DNA of 64,000 nt from CATOSP01 sp965237775 (GCA_965237775.1 OZ250155.1:62001-126000), one strand, 5' to 3'. Shown: positions 17,023 to 26,539, counted from the stretch's first letter. Numbers and translations are program-made. The notes: a model not told the origin generated them from the sequence alone.

Positions 17023-18248
17023 GAGTAACGGAATTCTTCGGAGTTCTGGATTCTTATGGCCCCCATCACGCCACGAGCACCCACCGGGTCACGTTGAATC
17101 GTTTGATATTCAAGAGTCTGAACAAGCATGTCCCTACCCGAGACCTCGAAGACGGGTGTCGTCAGGTAACTGTTGAAGGTATAGACCTCGAACAGGTCAG
17201 TGCCCTGAGAGAGTTTGATTTCGATGTTCCGGGGCTTGGGATTACTGGTACCAGGGCTGTCCGCCCCCCAGAAATCTTTGTACTGATCACGGGTCTTGAA
17301 TTCGAGGGTCAGACTGGCCGTGAGTTCCAGACCTTGGGCTTCCAGCTTGACCGGAAACCTTGAACCCATCCGCATCCCGTCCTCGGCCTGCACGTTGTTG
17401 TTGAACGTGAACGATGCGGAACGGATGTAATTGATGATGTCCTTGTCGTCGGTGCCGGGGCTGGCGGTGTCGATCAGCCTGGCCGAGCTTACATGGAGCC
17501 CCGCAAACGGCACCGAGTCGAATGCGGACCCAGGGGGATTGAAGACGTCCTCGCTGGCGTCCTTCTGGGCGATGATGCTGGCCGTGAGGTCGGCCATCGT
17601 GTTGTAGGCGATGGACAGGGTAATCTGGCTTACGGCACAACCGTAGAACGCGTGAGTGTCGAAGTCCTTGCCAACCCGGACTGTCATGGAGTCCAAATCA
17701 GTGATGTCACCCCCAAAGTCCATGATGTGCAGGACTCCCGGAGACGCATCCAGTTTGGTCACCGTCGCGTCCTCAGCATGGGAACGGGTCAAGCCGTCGG
17801 CGATGGTCAGTTCTCCGGTACCTACGGCAGTAACCTTATGGATTTCTGAGCCACCGAAATCGCCACCGACCTGAACCAGATCGTTCTCCGCGAAACCAGC
17901 CTCAGTGTCCACCGATAGTGTGGTTGAACCCGCAGCGTGATCGACGTCCAACTCGGTATCAGTGCTGGATTTATTGACTGATAGCTGCTGGTAGTTCAGC
18001 TCGGGGACGGCCGCCCGGAAGAAAGCGCCTGCCCGCCACGTATCAACTACCGTCTCGATGTCACCCTGCGGGACATAGCTGGTCGGCACAATGGTTCGCT
18101 GGCCCCTGCCACTGGCGCCTGAGTAGATCAAGAAGGGGTTGCTAGGCGAATCAAGGGAGACTCGGTTTGGATCAAAGTAATATTTGGGGGCCGCGGAGGC
18201 CCCGTAGCTGGACTCGAACCCTATACTCAACGCGCGTCTGATTGCCAT
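17019..18248 (-). CDS. Phage tail tube protein
   Basis: 409 residues resembling long tail tube proteins of non-contractile tails. Near the N-terminus an ESSYG motif and a PQGDIETVVDTW region are seen; the middle contains an inserted immunoglobulin-like segment (TELDVDHAAGSTTLSVDTEA); the C-terminal half has the strand-rich core with FDTHAFYGCAVSQITLSIAY and ASFTFNNNVQAEDG. It follows the connector and tail-completion genes on the same strand. The stop TAG lies within the IS1182 target CTAG. Identification is by pattern and gene order. Confidence 0.7.
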   Translation of the reverse strand: MAIRRALSIGFESSYGASAAPKYYFDPNRVSLDSPSNPFLIYSGASGRGQRTIVPTSYVPQGDIETVVDTWRAGAFFRAAVPELNYQQLSVNKSSTDTELDVDHAAGSTTLSVDTEAGFAENDLVQVGGDFGGSEIHKVTAVGTGELTIADGLTRSHAEDATVTKLDASPGVLHIMDFGGDITDLDSMTVRVGKDFDTHAFYGCAVSQITLSIAYNTMADLTASIIAQKDASEDVFNPPGSAFDSVPFAGLHVSSARLIDTASPGTDDKDIINYIRSASFTFNNNVQAEDGMRMGSRFPVKLEAQGLELTASLTLEFKTRDQYKDFWGADSPGTSNPKPRNIEIKLSQGTDLFEVYTFNSYLTTPVFEVSGRDMLVQTLEYQTIQRDPVGARGVMGAIRIQNSEEFRYS

Positions 18249-18260
18249 CTGGTGGTCTCC

Positions 18261-18704
18261 TTACGGTCTAGAAAAGCGGATGTCCCACGCTGCGGTAACC
18301 ACTACCCATTCGGCGGGGTCTTCTTCACCGGCAACATCTGCGTCAAACTCGATGCTCTCTACTCTGGCGTCTGTAGACACACCGCCTAGAAATGGGTCCG
18401 CCATCAACAAGTCGGCCAGCCAGTAGGACAAGTCCTCCGCATTGTGCTTTCCCTGCGGACGGTCTCCGCTCCTCACCATGCAGCCGAACTGAACGGTCAT
18501 CGTTGCTTGAAGCTGATGAACGGCGGTACGAGCAAACGCGACTGTTCGCGCTAATGACACCACTGCCTTGTTGGTTCGATGCGGGTCCTGATCGGTCGAT
18601 CCAAAAAACTCGACGCCGGGCTGCTGCGAGACCAAACCCTCTTGAACGATTGAAACTACAGTCGCCCAAAGTGCGGGAACTGGGTTCTGGACTACGCTGC
18701 TCAT
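18261..18704 (-). CDS. Probable tail completion/terminator protein
   Basis: 147 residues. ATG 18704 lies 1 bp beyond the stop of the connector gene, so translation is probably coupled; a longer frame starting at 18878 overlaps the connector gene and is rejected. The sequence has a helical N-terminus (LWATVVSIVQEGL), a central RTVAFARTAVHQLQATMTV stretch and a strand-rich C-terminus (WVVVTAAWDIRF). Size and position between connector and tail tube fit a tail terminator or minor tail protein; no family motif is certain. Confidence 0.55.
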   Translation of the reverse strand: MSSVVQNPVPALWATVVSIVQEGLVSQQPGVEFFGSTDQDPHRTNKAVVSLARTVAFARTAVHQLQATMTVQFGCMVRSGDRPQGKHNAEDLSYWLADLLMADPFLGGVSTDARVESIEFDADVAGEEDPAEWVVVTAAWDIRFSRP

Positions 18705-18705
18705 G

Positions 18706-19305
18706 CTAGGGAAACAAGACCTTGATTCGTCCCGTCGTCCGACGACGGTATGGCGCCAACATCGCCACCACATCTGAGTCCAAAAGGCCAGACTCACCAG
18801 AGTAGGCATCGCCGTATCCGGTATCCCGGCGCTTGAACCACCTGGACGCAGTGAGCAGGACCGACTCCCTAACCACATCAGGAACGGCCGGCCAACCCCA
18901 TCTCGCCACGACCTCTACCGACCTCCCGAATGGTGGGAACGAGGACAACTGCCCCTTTTTTCGGAGCTTGACCGAAAATTTCGGAACGCTGTTCAAGGGG
19001 TAGAGGTCGAAGTCGACTCCCTCGATTAAAGCTACACCGAAATCCCCGTCTCCACTCGTGTCCACTTTGAACGACGAGACCGAAACAGCATCGTCGATAT
19101 CGAGCGTCATGCCAGAACGGCCATCGAAGTATCTGCCCTCGGGTTCTTGGCTAGCCAAGAACTGACGGTCGGCATGCCGACTCACGGCATCGGCTGCTGC
19201 GCCGATGAGCAGGTCCAGATAGCCGTCCCACTCAGCAGTAGTCAAAAACAGGGCTTGCTTGACCATATCCCGGTCGATGTAGTCGTTGAGAGTGACCGCT
19301 ACCAT
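18706..19305 (-). CDS. gp6-like head-tail connector protein
   Basis: 199 residues. The N-terminus is helical (YIDRDMVKQALFL..WDGYLDLLIGAAADAVSRHADRQF), followed by a beta insertion, then the typical end VPDVVRESVLLTASRWFKRRD..YG, SGLLDSDVVAMLAPYRR. The helix-strand-helix pattern and the xxKRRDxxYG/LLAPYRR signature are those of siphovirus head-tail connectors. It begins 6 bp after 19312-21225 and is followed by the tail completion gene. Confidence 0.75.
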   Translation of the reverse strand: MVAVTLNDYIDRDMVKQALFLTTAEWDGYLDLLIGAAADAVSRHADRQFLASQEPEGRYFDGRSGMTLDIDDAVSVSSFKVDTSGDGDFGVALIEGVDFDLYPLNSVPKFSVKLRKKGQLSSFPPFGRSVEVVARWGWPAVPDVVRESVLLTASRWFKRRDTGYGDAYSGESGLLDSDVVAMLAPYRRRTTGRIKVLFP

Positions 19306-19311
19306 GATTGG

Positions 19312-21225
19312 TTATGGCCTCCGGTAGACCTTGAAGGAATGAATTTTCACGTTTCCGGTGACTACGGAGACACCAGAGTAACCGTCAAATCGCGCCGTTT
19401 GCTCGTGCCGGAATAGTTCCCGGAAGTGCTGGTCTGTCTGGCGCTTCAACGAGGCGATTGCAGTCACGCCATTCATGTCGAGCCTGAGTGTGTGACGCTG
19501 GCCCGCTGGCACCAGGAGCAAACTGGAATTCGAGTAGCTGGTGGAGGCGACAAACAGCATCACCGGCTGGTAGTTGGGATGCTCCGGCTCCGCGCCAACA
19601 GCGGAAAAGCCAAATGTAATCCTGTCTGCGAATCCCGGCCTATCGGTTCCCCGGGCAAAAAGCCAGACTTCTCCGGTGCCGTGATTGCCGATCTCTACTT
19701 CAGCCTCGACAATCTGGTCCGCCCACAGATCCGTATCCGAGTGGTACATCCAAGAGTCTCTTTGGTCGGTGTCCTCGAAAATTGCGGCTCCGCCCTGTTG
19801 AGACCACTTGCTCGACCCTGGCCATTGAACCCACGGTGATCCAATCTCGTTGCCCTCACCGTAGGAGGTGAAGTCTTCGTCAACTACGATCTCAACTGGT
19901 GGCTCAACCAACAGCGCTGGAGGGGTGTCCAGGTAATAAAAGTGAGTTGCTTTCACTCTAACCGGGTTCACCAAAGGCGCACCTTGACCCTTGTGCCCCG
20001 CTATCCAGACCACCCGCAAGGACTCGTCAAAGTCGACCCTGTCAGGGTCAAAGAAACGGTACTGTGTCCAACGAGTCGGTGGGCCCGCTTGGTGGACCGT
20101 GGCTCCTTGCTTCTGACCGGCCAGTTGGTCATTGCCAAAGTAAAAGGCATTGCCAGTAATGTCCTCAGTGCCAGACACGTGAATGGACGGAGTGGTCTCA
20201 CCGTCGACGTATATTTCCAGATTGCCTTCAAGAGCCTGGTGGCCATCCGGTGATTCACCAGACAGGACCATCGAATCCAAACTGCCCCTTCCCTGCACGT
20301 TCAGCAGCTCTGCCGAGCCGTAGGGTGCCACATCATCATGTGAGATGTGGCGTCCTTCAAGGTGGTTCATTCTTCCATAGTGTAGGGGGGCTGGGGTCTC
20401 GTGGTAGTAGACAATCGACCACAGACCCAGATGCGACGCGTCACCAACCTCCAGGGTCAAACGGATTTCATGGCCGAACGGAATGTCGATATACCTAAAG
20501 GCTCCCCTCTCGAAAGTTGCGTGGCCTTCGGGAACCCCAGGATCGCCCGGGTAAATTTTCCGGGTGACCCCAATGCGTTCAGCTTGGAACGGCGCGGCTT
20601 CGTGGGTATAAGCGAAGAACTGCGAGACCGGAGCAGCGATACTTGGGGAGGTCTGACCGTTCACGTAGACCTTGACCCAAGAATCGTCCTCGACGACGCC
20701 CTTGTCTGCACTCGTCAGGGCCACGAAAATCTGACGCACAACCCCGGCGCCTTCGATATGGGCGAGGGTAATCGTCTGACCTGCATCCGCTCTAGCGTAT
20801 TCATGTACCTGAGACCGCAGCTTTCGGGTGGTGACGCCGGAGTTGGCCGAATGGCCTTCCCATACGGTCTTCTCATTGATCCTTATCGAAGCGTAGTAGT
20901 CCCCGTCAGGAACACCAGTGAAACGGTAGGCCCCATGTCCGCCATGCTTCAACCCGGTCACTACAGCCGTTCCCTCTTGATATTGCTGGTCGATAGGCTC
21001 AGGGTCTCCAGCCCCGGGCGGTGAGTCGAAAGCTTCTGCCCGCCAAAGCTTGACCTCCAAGCCGTTTCGGGCTTGGCCATTAACCAAAAGCGTTCCCTGA
21101 AGGATGTTCGCCGCCTGCGGCGGTGAGCTAACCACGGACTTCCCCTCCCCGCTCGTCAGCCACGCCCCCACCAGGGCCAACGCCGTGATCACCAGCAAAG
21201 CCACCGCCCCGACTATCCTCTGCAT
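19312..21225 (-). CDS. Membrane-anchored DUF2961/GH172-like protein
   Basis: 637 residues starting with a membrane anchor or signal (RIVGAVALLVITALALVGAW). Residues about 150-270 carry a DUF2961-like pattern: LAHIEGAGVVRQIFVAL, WVKVYVNGQTSPSIAAPVSQFF and FGHEIRLTLEVG. DUF2961 is now glycoside hydrolase family 172. Residues about 290-400 repeat a related motif (EIYVDGETTPSIHVSG), and the last 190 form a lectin-like sandwich (WVQWPGSSKWSQQGGAAIF). It lies 6 bp before the connector gene, so it belongs to the head operon, an unusual location. A role in host surface glycan binding or cleavage is inference. Confidence 0.6.
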   Translation of the reverse strand: MQRIVGAVALLVITALALVGAWLTSGEGKSVVSSPPQAANILQGTLLVNGQARNGLEVKLWRAEAFDSPPGAGDPEPIDQQYQEGTAVVTGLKHGGHGAYRFTGVPDGDYYASIRINEKTVWEGHSANSGVTTRKLRSQVHEYARADAGQTITLAHIEGAGVVRQIFVALTSADKGVVEDDSWVKVYVNGQTSPSIAAPVSQFFAYTHEAAPFQAERIGVTRKIYPGDPGVPEGHATFERGAFRYIDIPFGHEIRLTLEVGDASHLGLWSIVYYHETPAPLHYGRMNHLEGRHISHDDVAPYGSAELLNVQGRGSLDSMVLSGESPDGHQALEGNLEIYVDGETTPSIHVSGTEDITGNAFYFGNDQLAGQKQGATVHQAGPPTRWTQYRFFDPDRVDFDESLRVVWIAGHKGQGAPLVNPVRVKATHFYYLDTPPALLVEPPVEIVVDEDFTSYGEGNEIGSPWVQWPGSSKWSQQGGAAIFEDTDQRDSWMYHSDTDLWADQIVEAEVEIGNHGTGEVWLFARGTDRPGFADRITFGFSAVGAEPEHPNYQPVMLFVASTSYSNSSLLLVPAGQRHTLRLDMNGVTAIASLKRQTDQHFRELFRHEQTARFDGYSGVSVVTGNVKIHSFKVYRRP

Positions 21226-21316
21226 GGTCCACCTCCAAGATAGAGCAATAGTGTGAGCGTACCAGCCTTTTCTCGATCACGGGATATCTTTGGTCGACGT
21301 TCATTGGTTATTGGTC

Positions 21317-21583
21317 CTAACCAAGCACGATGGCCTCACTGTCGTCGTCGGCTGGCGCCCTCCGGGTCCGTCGAGGCCGTTCACGTTCCGATTCATCCTT
21401 GAGAGCGGTCTGAGCTCCTGACATGGGCTCCGGCTCCAGCAGTTCCAGGGACACTTGGTCTCCGTAGAGGGTCTGGAGAATGGACGCCTCTTCCGAGCTC
21501 ATCTGGTAGATGGCCGGCGGCGTCGAGAAGGACACGCCGCCGAACACCAGGGTCCCGCGCCGGGCAATACCCCGGTAACGCAT
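21317..21583 (-). CDS. Small head-operon protein
   Basis: 88 residues: MRYRGIARRGTLVFGG at the N-terminus, then SEEASILQTLYGDQVSLELLE and a charged tail. A short protein with this pattern is common between the capsid/cement and connector genes of siphophages, often thought to be a head-associated or scaffold-like accessory protein. Located 10 bp after the end of the split cement gene. Confidence 0.6.
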   Translation of the reverse strand: MRYRGIARRGTLVFGGVSFSTPPAIYQMSSEEASILQTLYGDQVSLELLEPEPMSGAQTALKDESERERPRRTRRAPADDDSEAIVLG

Positions 21584-21733
21584 ACGCTCCTCCCTACCGG
21601 CTCAGCCAGGTCACCAGCAAAACGGCGCCGCTGGTGTCCGTCGTGCTCAGTTGAATGTTTCCGTCCGACGTGATGGACGCTTCACTAAGCAGGTCCTCCC
21701 CATCCCAGGTCCGGATGTTGGGGTCACCTTTAG

Positions 21734-23451
21734 CCCGAATCCACCGAAAAGGTGAGTGTCGCGGCGGGTTGAATGGGTAAGAAAGTGCTCCTGTGCATCT
21801 GGGATAATGGTTTTCGAGACAGAAAACCAACCAGAAACAAGGAGCACCCAATAGATGCTACCACGCAACCACCCCGACGGCATCCACATCGCCTTCGACG
21901 ACCACCGCCTGGTCAACAATGCCGGGCTGATCCTTCCCGCCACGTTGGCCTTGCACCTGGGCCTGCCCCAACTGGTTGACCGGCACTTGGACCTGGGCTG
22001 GGCCCCAGGCCGAGCCAACACCGGCGACAAGATCATGACGCTGGTGGCTTCCGCGCTGGCGGGCGGCGACTGCATCGACGATGCCGATGTGTTGCGCACC
22101 GGCAGGACAGCCTGCACCCTGGGCAGTGTAGTCAAGGCGCCCTCCACCTTGGGCACCTTCCTGCGCAGTTTCCGGTGGGGCCACGTCCGCCAACTGGACC
22201 GGGTGAGCCGCCAGTTGCTGGCCCGGGCCTGGGAGGCTGGGGCCGGACCCGGCGACGGGCCCCTGACCATCGACCTGGACTCCACCATCTGCGAGACCTA
22301 CGGACTGGCCAAGGAAGGAGCTCGCCACCACGGCTACACCGGTGCGCGGGGCTATCACCCGCTGCTGGCCGTCGCCGCCGGAACCGGCGACGTGCTGATG
22401 GCCCGCCTGCGCGAGGGCCGGGCCTACACCGCCCGCGGCGCCGCCCACTTCCTGCGTGAAACGGTGGGGCGGGTGCGCTACGGCGGAGCCAGGGGCCAAC
22501 TCACGGTGCGGGCCGACAGCGGCTTCTATACCCACGCCGTGGTCGCCGTCTGCCGCCGGATGGATGTCCGCTTCTCCATCACCATCCGCCAGCGCACCCG
22601 CCTGCGGAATCTCATCGAGGCGATACCCGAAGAGGACTGGACGCCGATTCCCTACTGGATGGACGGCGCCGATGTGGCCGAGACCACCTACACCCCCTTC
22701 CAGAGTGAGCCCGACGCCGCGCCGGTGCGGCTCATCGTCCGGCGGGTGAAGCCGGCGCCCGGTTCCCAACTGGCTCTCTTCGCCACCTACAGCTATCACG
22801 GCTTCATCACCGACCGGGACGGAGAGACCCTGGAACTGGAGGCTGACCACCGCCGCCACGCCGAGATCGAGAATGCGATACGCGACCTCAAGTACGGCGT
22901 GGGGCTGAACCATCTCCCCTCGGGCCGCTTCGCTGCCAACGGCGCCTGGCTGGCGGTACAGGTGATGGCCCACAACCTGGCCCGCTGGACAGCCCGCATC
23001 GGCCTGGGTCAGCAGATCGTGACCACCAAGACCCTCAGACGACGGGTCTTTGCCTTGGCCGGACGGATCACCCGCTCGGCACGCCGGATCACCCTGCATC
23101 TTCCCCAGCGCTGGCCATGGGAAACCCAGTTCAGTCGCGCCCTGGCCCGACTGCGAGCCATTCCACTCCCAGCCTGATTGCTCCTGTCCGCTACTGACCC
23201 GCCATCCGGCCAACCGAACGCCCCGCCAACTCGCGCCAGTCCGGTCCGCGAGCGCCTCTTGCCGTGTCCTATCCCGCCATCCCCCTCACCACAGCCACTG
23301 TAAGCCGCCATCGGCGCCCCCCAAAGCGCCTGCAGACCGCCGCCAGCCTCCCGTCTACCCAAATTCGAGCCCGGATCATCGCGCCTGTAACTTCCTCACC
23401 CCCCTTCCGCTGTCCTCACGCCGTCCATCGGTGTCCACCGGTGGATTCGGG
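21734..23451 (+). mobile_element. IS1380 family insertion sequence, copy 1
   Basis: 1718 bp, ends CCCGAATCCACCG on both sides in inverted orientation, with a 5-bp target duplication TTTAG (21729-21733 and 23452-23456). The transposase protein is identical to that of copy 2 at 46756-48473, and both elements are the same length, so the copies are recent. About 250 bp of non-coding sequence lies 3' of the transposase. Confidence 0.9.
21855..23177 (+). CDS. IS1380 family transposase (copy 1)
   Basis: 440 residues. It shows IS1380 features: FDDHRLVNNAGLILPATLAL near the N-terminus, TIDLDSTICETYG (first catalytic Asp region), VRADSGFYTHAVVAVC (second) and DHRRHAEIENAIRDLKYG (Glu). The frame is complete with an ATG at 21855, so it is probably functional. 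The C-terminal end is basic (RRITLHLPQRWPW). Confidence 0.9.
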   Translation: MLPRNHPDGIHIAFDDHRLVNNAGLILPATLALHLGLPQLVDRHLDLGWAPGRANTGDKIMTLVASALAGGDCIDDADVLRTGRTACTLGSVVKAPSTLGTFLRSFRWGHVRQLDRVSRQLLARAWEAGAGPGDGPLTIDLDSTICETYGLAKEGARHHGYTGARGYHPLLAVAAGTGDVLMARLREGRAYTARGAAHFLRETVGRVRYGGARGQLTVRADSGFYTHAVVAVCRRMDVRFSITIRQRTRLRNLIEAIPEEDWTPIPYWMDGADVAETTYTPFQSEPDAAPVRLIVRRVKPAPGSQLALFATYSYHGFITDRDGETLELEADHRRHAEIENAIRDLKYGVGLNHLPSGRFAANGAWLAVQVMAHNLARWTARIGLGQQIVTTKTLRRRVFALAGRITRSARRITLHLPQRWPWETQFSRALARLRAIPLPA

Positions 23452-23723
23452 TTTAGTCAGAGTGAAATCGAGCTTCACGACCCCCGCCAGGGCGTCACCG
23501 GTCTCGATTCCCGCTACCGCGATATCGGTGTCGGTGGCCGCGCCGTTAACGACCGTGCTCGTCAACGATTCTGGGCGCACCATCCCTACGAACTGGGTCT
23601 GGAGATCGGTCACCCTGTCCTGAAGCTCCGCCAGAATATCCCGGAGGACGCTCTGGTTCAGGTGCGCTCCGCCGTACCCCAGATTGAAGGGTATTTCTCG
23701 GAGGGTCATATCAACCTCCAGGA

Positions 23724-24773
23724 CTATGGGGAGTCCGGCATCTTGACGTTGATCATGGTCGCGTAGGCGTCCGGGTCCTCGACGTTCGCGTCGCCCCGCG
23801 CCCCGATGGTTAGCTCGAACATCCGCTTCCGGGGCCGGTACTCCACGTCGATGGTCACCTCACGCTGGAAGCCGGTCACCAGGTTGACCGGGTGGACCAA
23901 CATGCAGTCCGTGACGTGTTCGACGTCGTTGTCGGCTCCGCCCACCATGTCCCGGGTCTCGTCCCGCAGCATCGGGACCGTCACCACCGGGACGCCCTGG
24001 TAGAACACCGGCACGGCCTCGAACAGGGCGCGGTCTCCCAGGGGTGTCGAGCGTTCGCCCAATTCCTCCCGGTAGCGTTGCTCCAGGGTGGAGTTGACGT
24101 AAAACCTCCACTCCGCCTTGGGCCGGGAGTTCAGAAGCGAGGACGGGATGGACTCCAGCAATTCCGAGAATATGGCCCTTGCGCTGTCGGCCTGGGCGCC
24201 CTGCTTGTCGATCAGGTGGTCGCTCAGTAACAGCCAGCCGTCGTGCGGCGTACCGCCCAGGTTCTCCCGGAAGGCGTCACCCGCCTTCTCAGGGTCGGGG
24301 AATGATGGGTTGGTGGACTCATCGGCGCTGCCGTAGAGGAACAGTTCCTCCATGTCGCGGGAGTGCAGCATTCCCATGACCTCGACGATGGTATTCTCCA
24401 GGTTGTCTCCCTCGATGTTGTCCTCGATGGTCTGGCGGGACCAGTCCTCCGCCGCCAGCAACTCGCCCGCGATGAGCTGGCGTTGGTTGAAGCTGATGGC
24501 TCCAGCCAGGTCCACGTCCGCCCCCTCGTTCGGGAACTTCATCACGCGGCCCGAGTGGACGAGACGGTCGATGTTCCGGGTGTTGGTGGTCATGGGTAGG
24601 CGGCGGGCGTCGTTCATGACGACGGACCGCTCGACCACCGATTGAAGATACCGGTTGGCGGTCTGGGGCTGCATAATGCTGTCCCCCAGGTTGCCCGTCA
24701 GGATGGCGTACACCGCCACGTCCAAGGGATATCGCTTCAGGTACTCGCGGGAGTTGGCTAGCGCCGTGGTTAT
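23724..24773 (-). CDS. Major capsid protein (HK97 fold), possibly starting at ATA
   Basis: About 349 residues. The sequence has the typical pattern of an HK97-type capsid: an N-terminal arm, a helix near MEELFLYGSADES, the P-domain helix region FSELLESIPSSLLN..AEWRFYVNSTLEQRYREEL, and the end VTIDVEYRPRKRMFELTIGARGDA. The in-frame stop upstream is at about 24789. The only site with good spacing from the GGAGG at 24780-24784 is ATA at 24773, giving MTTALANSREYLKRYPLDVA; the next usual start is TTG 24725. The product is followed 14 bp later by the cement-like gene. Confidence 0.8.
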   Translation of the reverse strand: MTTALANSREYLKRYPLDVAVYAILTGNLGDSIMQPQTANRYLQSVVERSVVMNDARRLPMTTNTRNIDRLVHSGRVMKFPNEGADVDLAGAISFNQRQLIAGELLAAEDWSRQTIEDNIEGDNLENTIVEVMGMLHSRDMEELFLYGSADESTNPSFPDPEKAGDAFRENLGGTPHDGWLLLSDHLIDKQGAQADSARAIFSELLESIPSSLLNSRPKAEWRFYVNSTLEQRYREELGERSTPLGDRALFEAVPVFYQGVPVVTVPMLRDETRDMVGGADNDVEHVTDCMLVHPVNLVTGFQREVTIDVEYRPRKRMFELTIGARGDANVEDPDAYATMINVKMPDSP

Positions 24774-24815
24774 CTTGAGCCTCCGTTAGTCGTTTCTGTG
24801 GTTGGGCAACCGGAC

Positions 24816-25508
24816 TTAGGTCCTGTGACCGTTAGCCGCGGACTCTATGCGCCGGGGCTGGGAACCGAAGTTGGCCCAGGAGACTCGGGACTCTGTTTCC
24901 TCGGCCTCGTTCGCAGGTGTGGAAGTGCGGCCAACCGGCACCGCCCCGCTACCGGAGAAGCGGGCCTGGCGGGTCTCCAACGCCGCCACCGACTGCTTCA
25001 GCGGTCCGATGCTGGCCTCTACCAGGGGCCTGATCTGGTCCACGAGGATGCTGGTCATCTTCTCCTCGATAACTGCCATGATCCCCGCGGCCAGTTGTTC
25101 GCTGAGGCCGGTCGCCCCACTGGACCCCTCCGGGTCTTCCACCGGGGCCTGTTCCGGCTCTCCGTTGGTCTGCCCTGCGTCAGACGGCTGCTCCTGTACC
25201 TGTTCTGCGGTTGGCGGTTGCTCTCGCTCGTTCGCCGGGGCTGTTCCCGCGCCTTCGGCGGGCGGACTCTCTTTCCGCTGTTCCGTCCCCGGTATCTGGG
25301 GCTCCGGGGGATTTTCCTCGTTGTACGCGATGGCTCGTTGGATGTTCCTCATGGCGTCTCCACCTTCTCCACTGGACTGGTGGTCCTCGGGCCGCGTGAT
25401 GACCGCCGCACCGTCCGGGGCGCGGCGCATGATGACGTAGGTGGCCTTGTTCACAGCGGGGGAGTCCACGAGCGAGACCATCGTGATGTCCCACTCGTCG
25501 GCCTTCAT
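24816..25508 (-). CDS. Scaffold-like protein with XkdF-type N-terminus
   Basis: 230 residues: an N-terminal segment (MKADEWDITMVSLVDSPAVN, YVIMRR) continuing the XkdF-type fold, a Pro/Glu/Gln-rich disordered middle, and a helical C-terminal half (LAAGIMAVIEEKMTSILVDQI, PLVEASIGPLKQSVAALETR) as in scaffold proteins. The start overlaps the stop of the protease gene by ATGA. It lies directly before the capsid gene, where scaffolds are normally encoded. Confidence 0.6.
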   Translation of the reverse strand: MKADEWDITMVSLVDSPAVNKATYVIMRRAPDGAAVITRPEDHQSSGEGGDAMRNIQRAIAYNEENPPEPQIPGTEQRKESPPAEGAGTAPANEREQPPTAEQVQEQPSDAGQTNGEPEQAPVEDPEGSSGATGLSEQLAAGIMAVIEEKMTSILVDQIRPLVEASIGPLKQSVAALETRQARFSGSGAVPVGRTSTPANEAEETESRVSWANFGSQPRRIESAANGHRT

Positions 25509-26363
25509 CTTCTGCCGCCGGGGGCCTGGCCGTCCTGTTCCGCATACGCCCGGTTCGCCTGGGAGTCTGCCCAGGTGAGCTTCACGGCGAACATGCTGTA
25601 GCCCTTGAGCTTGCCGGACTTCACTTCCTCCCAGACCTCATCGTCCAGCACGCGGCTTCCCAGCCACCAGGAACCACCCGGGACCGTCTCGCCGTAGACC
25701 GTGTACTCGTCCTGCCCGCCTTCCTTTGCGGTCGGGAAGTAGTAGCTCTCCACGGGAGCCGCCACTACCTTGGTCGTGTGCATGTAGTCGATATGGCGGG
25801 ACTGTTCCATGTAGCGGTAGGCCATGAGCCGGATGTCGTCCGCTTCCCAGATGTCCCCGAAGGCGTTATCGTCGCCGGGTGTCAGCACCAACCCCCCCGA
25901 CGTAGCGTTCCTCTTCGCGGTAGATGCGGAACGGGACTTCCAGCAGACAGCCCTCGTCTCCAGCGGCCTTCATCTGGGCGCCACGTTCGACGGCGGACTT
26001 TTCGGGGCCCTCTTGGAGGTCGAGCAGACGGGCGGTGGCGCGGACGAAGTCCTGGGCCACTCCTGGGAGACCCCGGCGGTCATCGGTGTGCGAGGCCGCT
26101 GACTCGCCGGGGTGCCGGGCGGGGACGAACTCCTGGAATACTTTCACGGGAGCGACGAAGGAAATCATGCCATCCTCATCGACGCCGTAGTTGGCGCTGT
26201 ACAGGCCATTGGGGTACTCGATGATGATTTTGTCCGGGTAGACGTAGAGGGACCAACCGGGGTCTACGCCGGGGGCCGACGCCTTGGCGAACCAAGCGTC
26301 CCTGACCCGCTGGACCTGCTGCTCCAGGGAAAGTTCCTGGTAGCGGATGGTGCTAACTGGCAT
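25505..26363 (-). CDS. XkdF-like prohead protease, frameshifted at a G7 run
   Basis: Two overlapping frames (26363-25866 and 25891-25505) make one protein. The 5' part has LYVYPDKIIIEYPNGLYSA and FREEERYVGG; the 3' part has LVLTPGDDNAFGDIWEADDI, MEQSRHIDYMH, KVVAAPVESYYFP, GSWWLGSRVLDDEVWEEVKSGKLKGYSMFA. The order of VLTPGxxxAxGDI, a mid His, VESY and SWxxxxxVLDDxxWExVKSG is that of XkdF-like putative phage proteases. The frames join if the run of seven G on the coding strand (about 25893-25899) is six. This is either a mutation or a sequencing indel. It acts in head maturation by family inference. Confidence 0.65.
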
Positions 26364-26396
26364 TCGTGACCTCCCACGGGCCGCTGTTGCTTGCGC

Positions 26397-26525
26397 TCAA
26401 CCTGCTTCGGTCTCCTTCATCAGCGCAGCGCAAACGGCATCGGGATCGTTCACGGAGTCCGATATCGAGATTGCGGCGACACAGGCGTCGAAGTCCGGGA
26501 ACTCGCAATCGTGACCGAAGGGCAT
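26397..26525 (-). CDS. Small acidic head-operon protein
   Basis: 42 residues from ATG 26525, preceded by GGGGAGCG: MPFGHDCEFPDFDACVAAIS.., then DPDAVCAALMKETE. The F-x-D-x-D-x-C, then DPxAxCxAL pattern is a small domain often found in phage head genes as a separate protein or as the end of prohead protease/portal proteins. It starts right after the U-run of the structured element 26540-26626 and 33 bp before the prohead protease gene. Confidence 0.5.
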   Translation of the reverse strand: MPFGHDCEFPDFDACVAAISISDSVNDPDAVCAALMKETEAG

Positions 26526-26539
26526 CCACGCTCCCCAAC

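Larger units (their letters stand above)
21594..23709 (-). pseudogene. Capsid-adjacent phage protein split by IS1380 copy 1
   Basis: The 5' part (23709-23452) encodes MTLREIPFNLGYGGAHLNQS, a coiled segment and VNGAATDTDIAVAGIETGD, VVKLDFTLTK. The 3' part encodes GDPNIRTWDGEDLLSE..SGAVLLVTWLSR, ending at 21594. Removing 21734-23451 and one copy of the TTTAG duplication joins the parts in frame (TLTK-GDPN). It lies immediately downstream of the capsid gene, where decoration or cement proteins are normally found. About 130 residues when whole. Confidence 0.75.
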
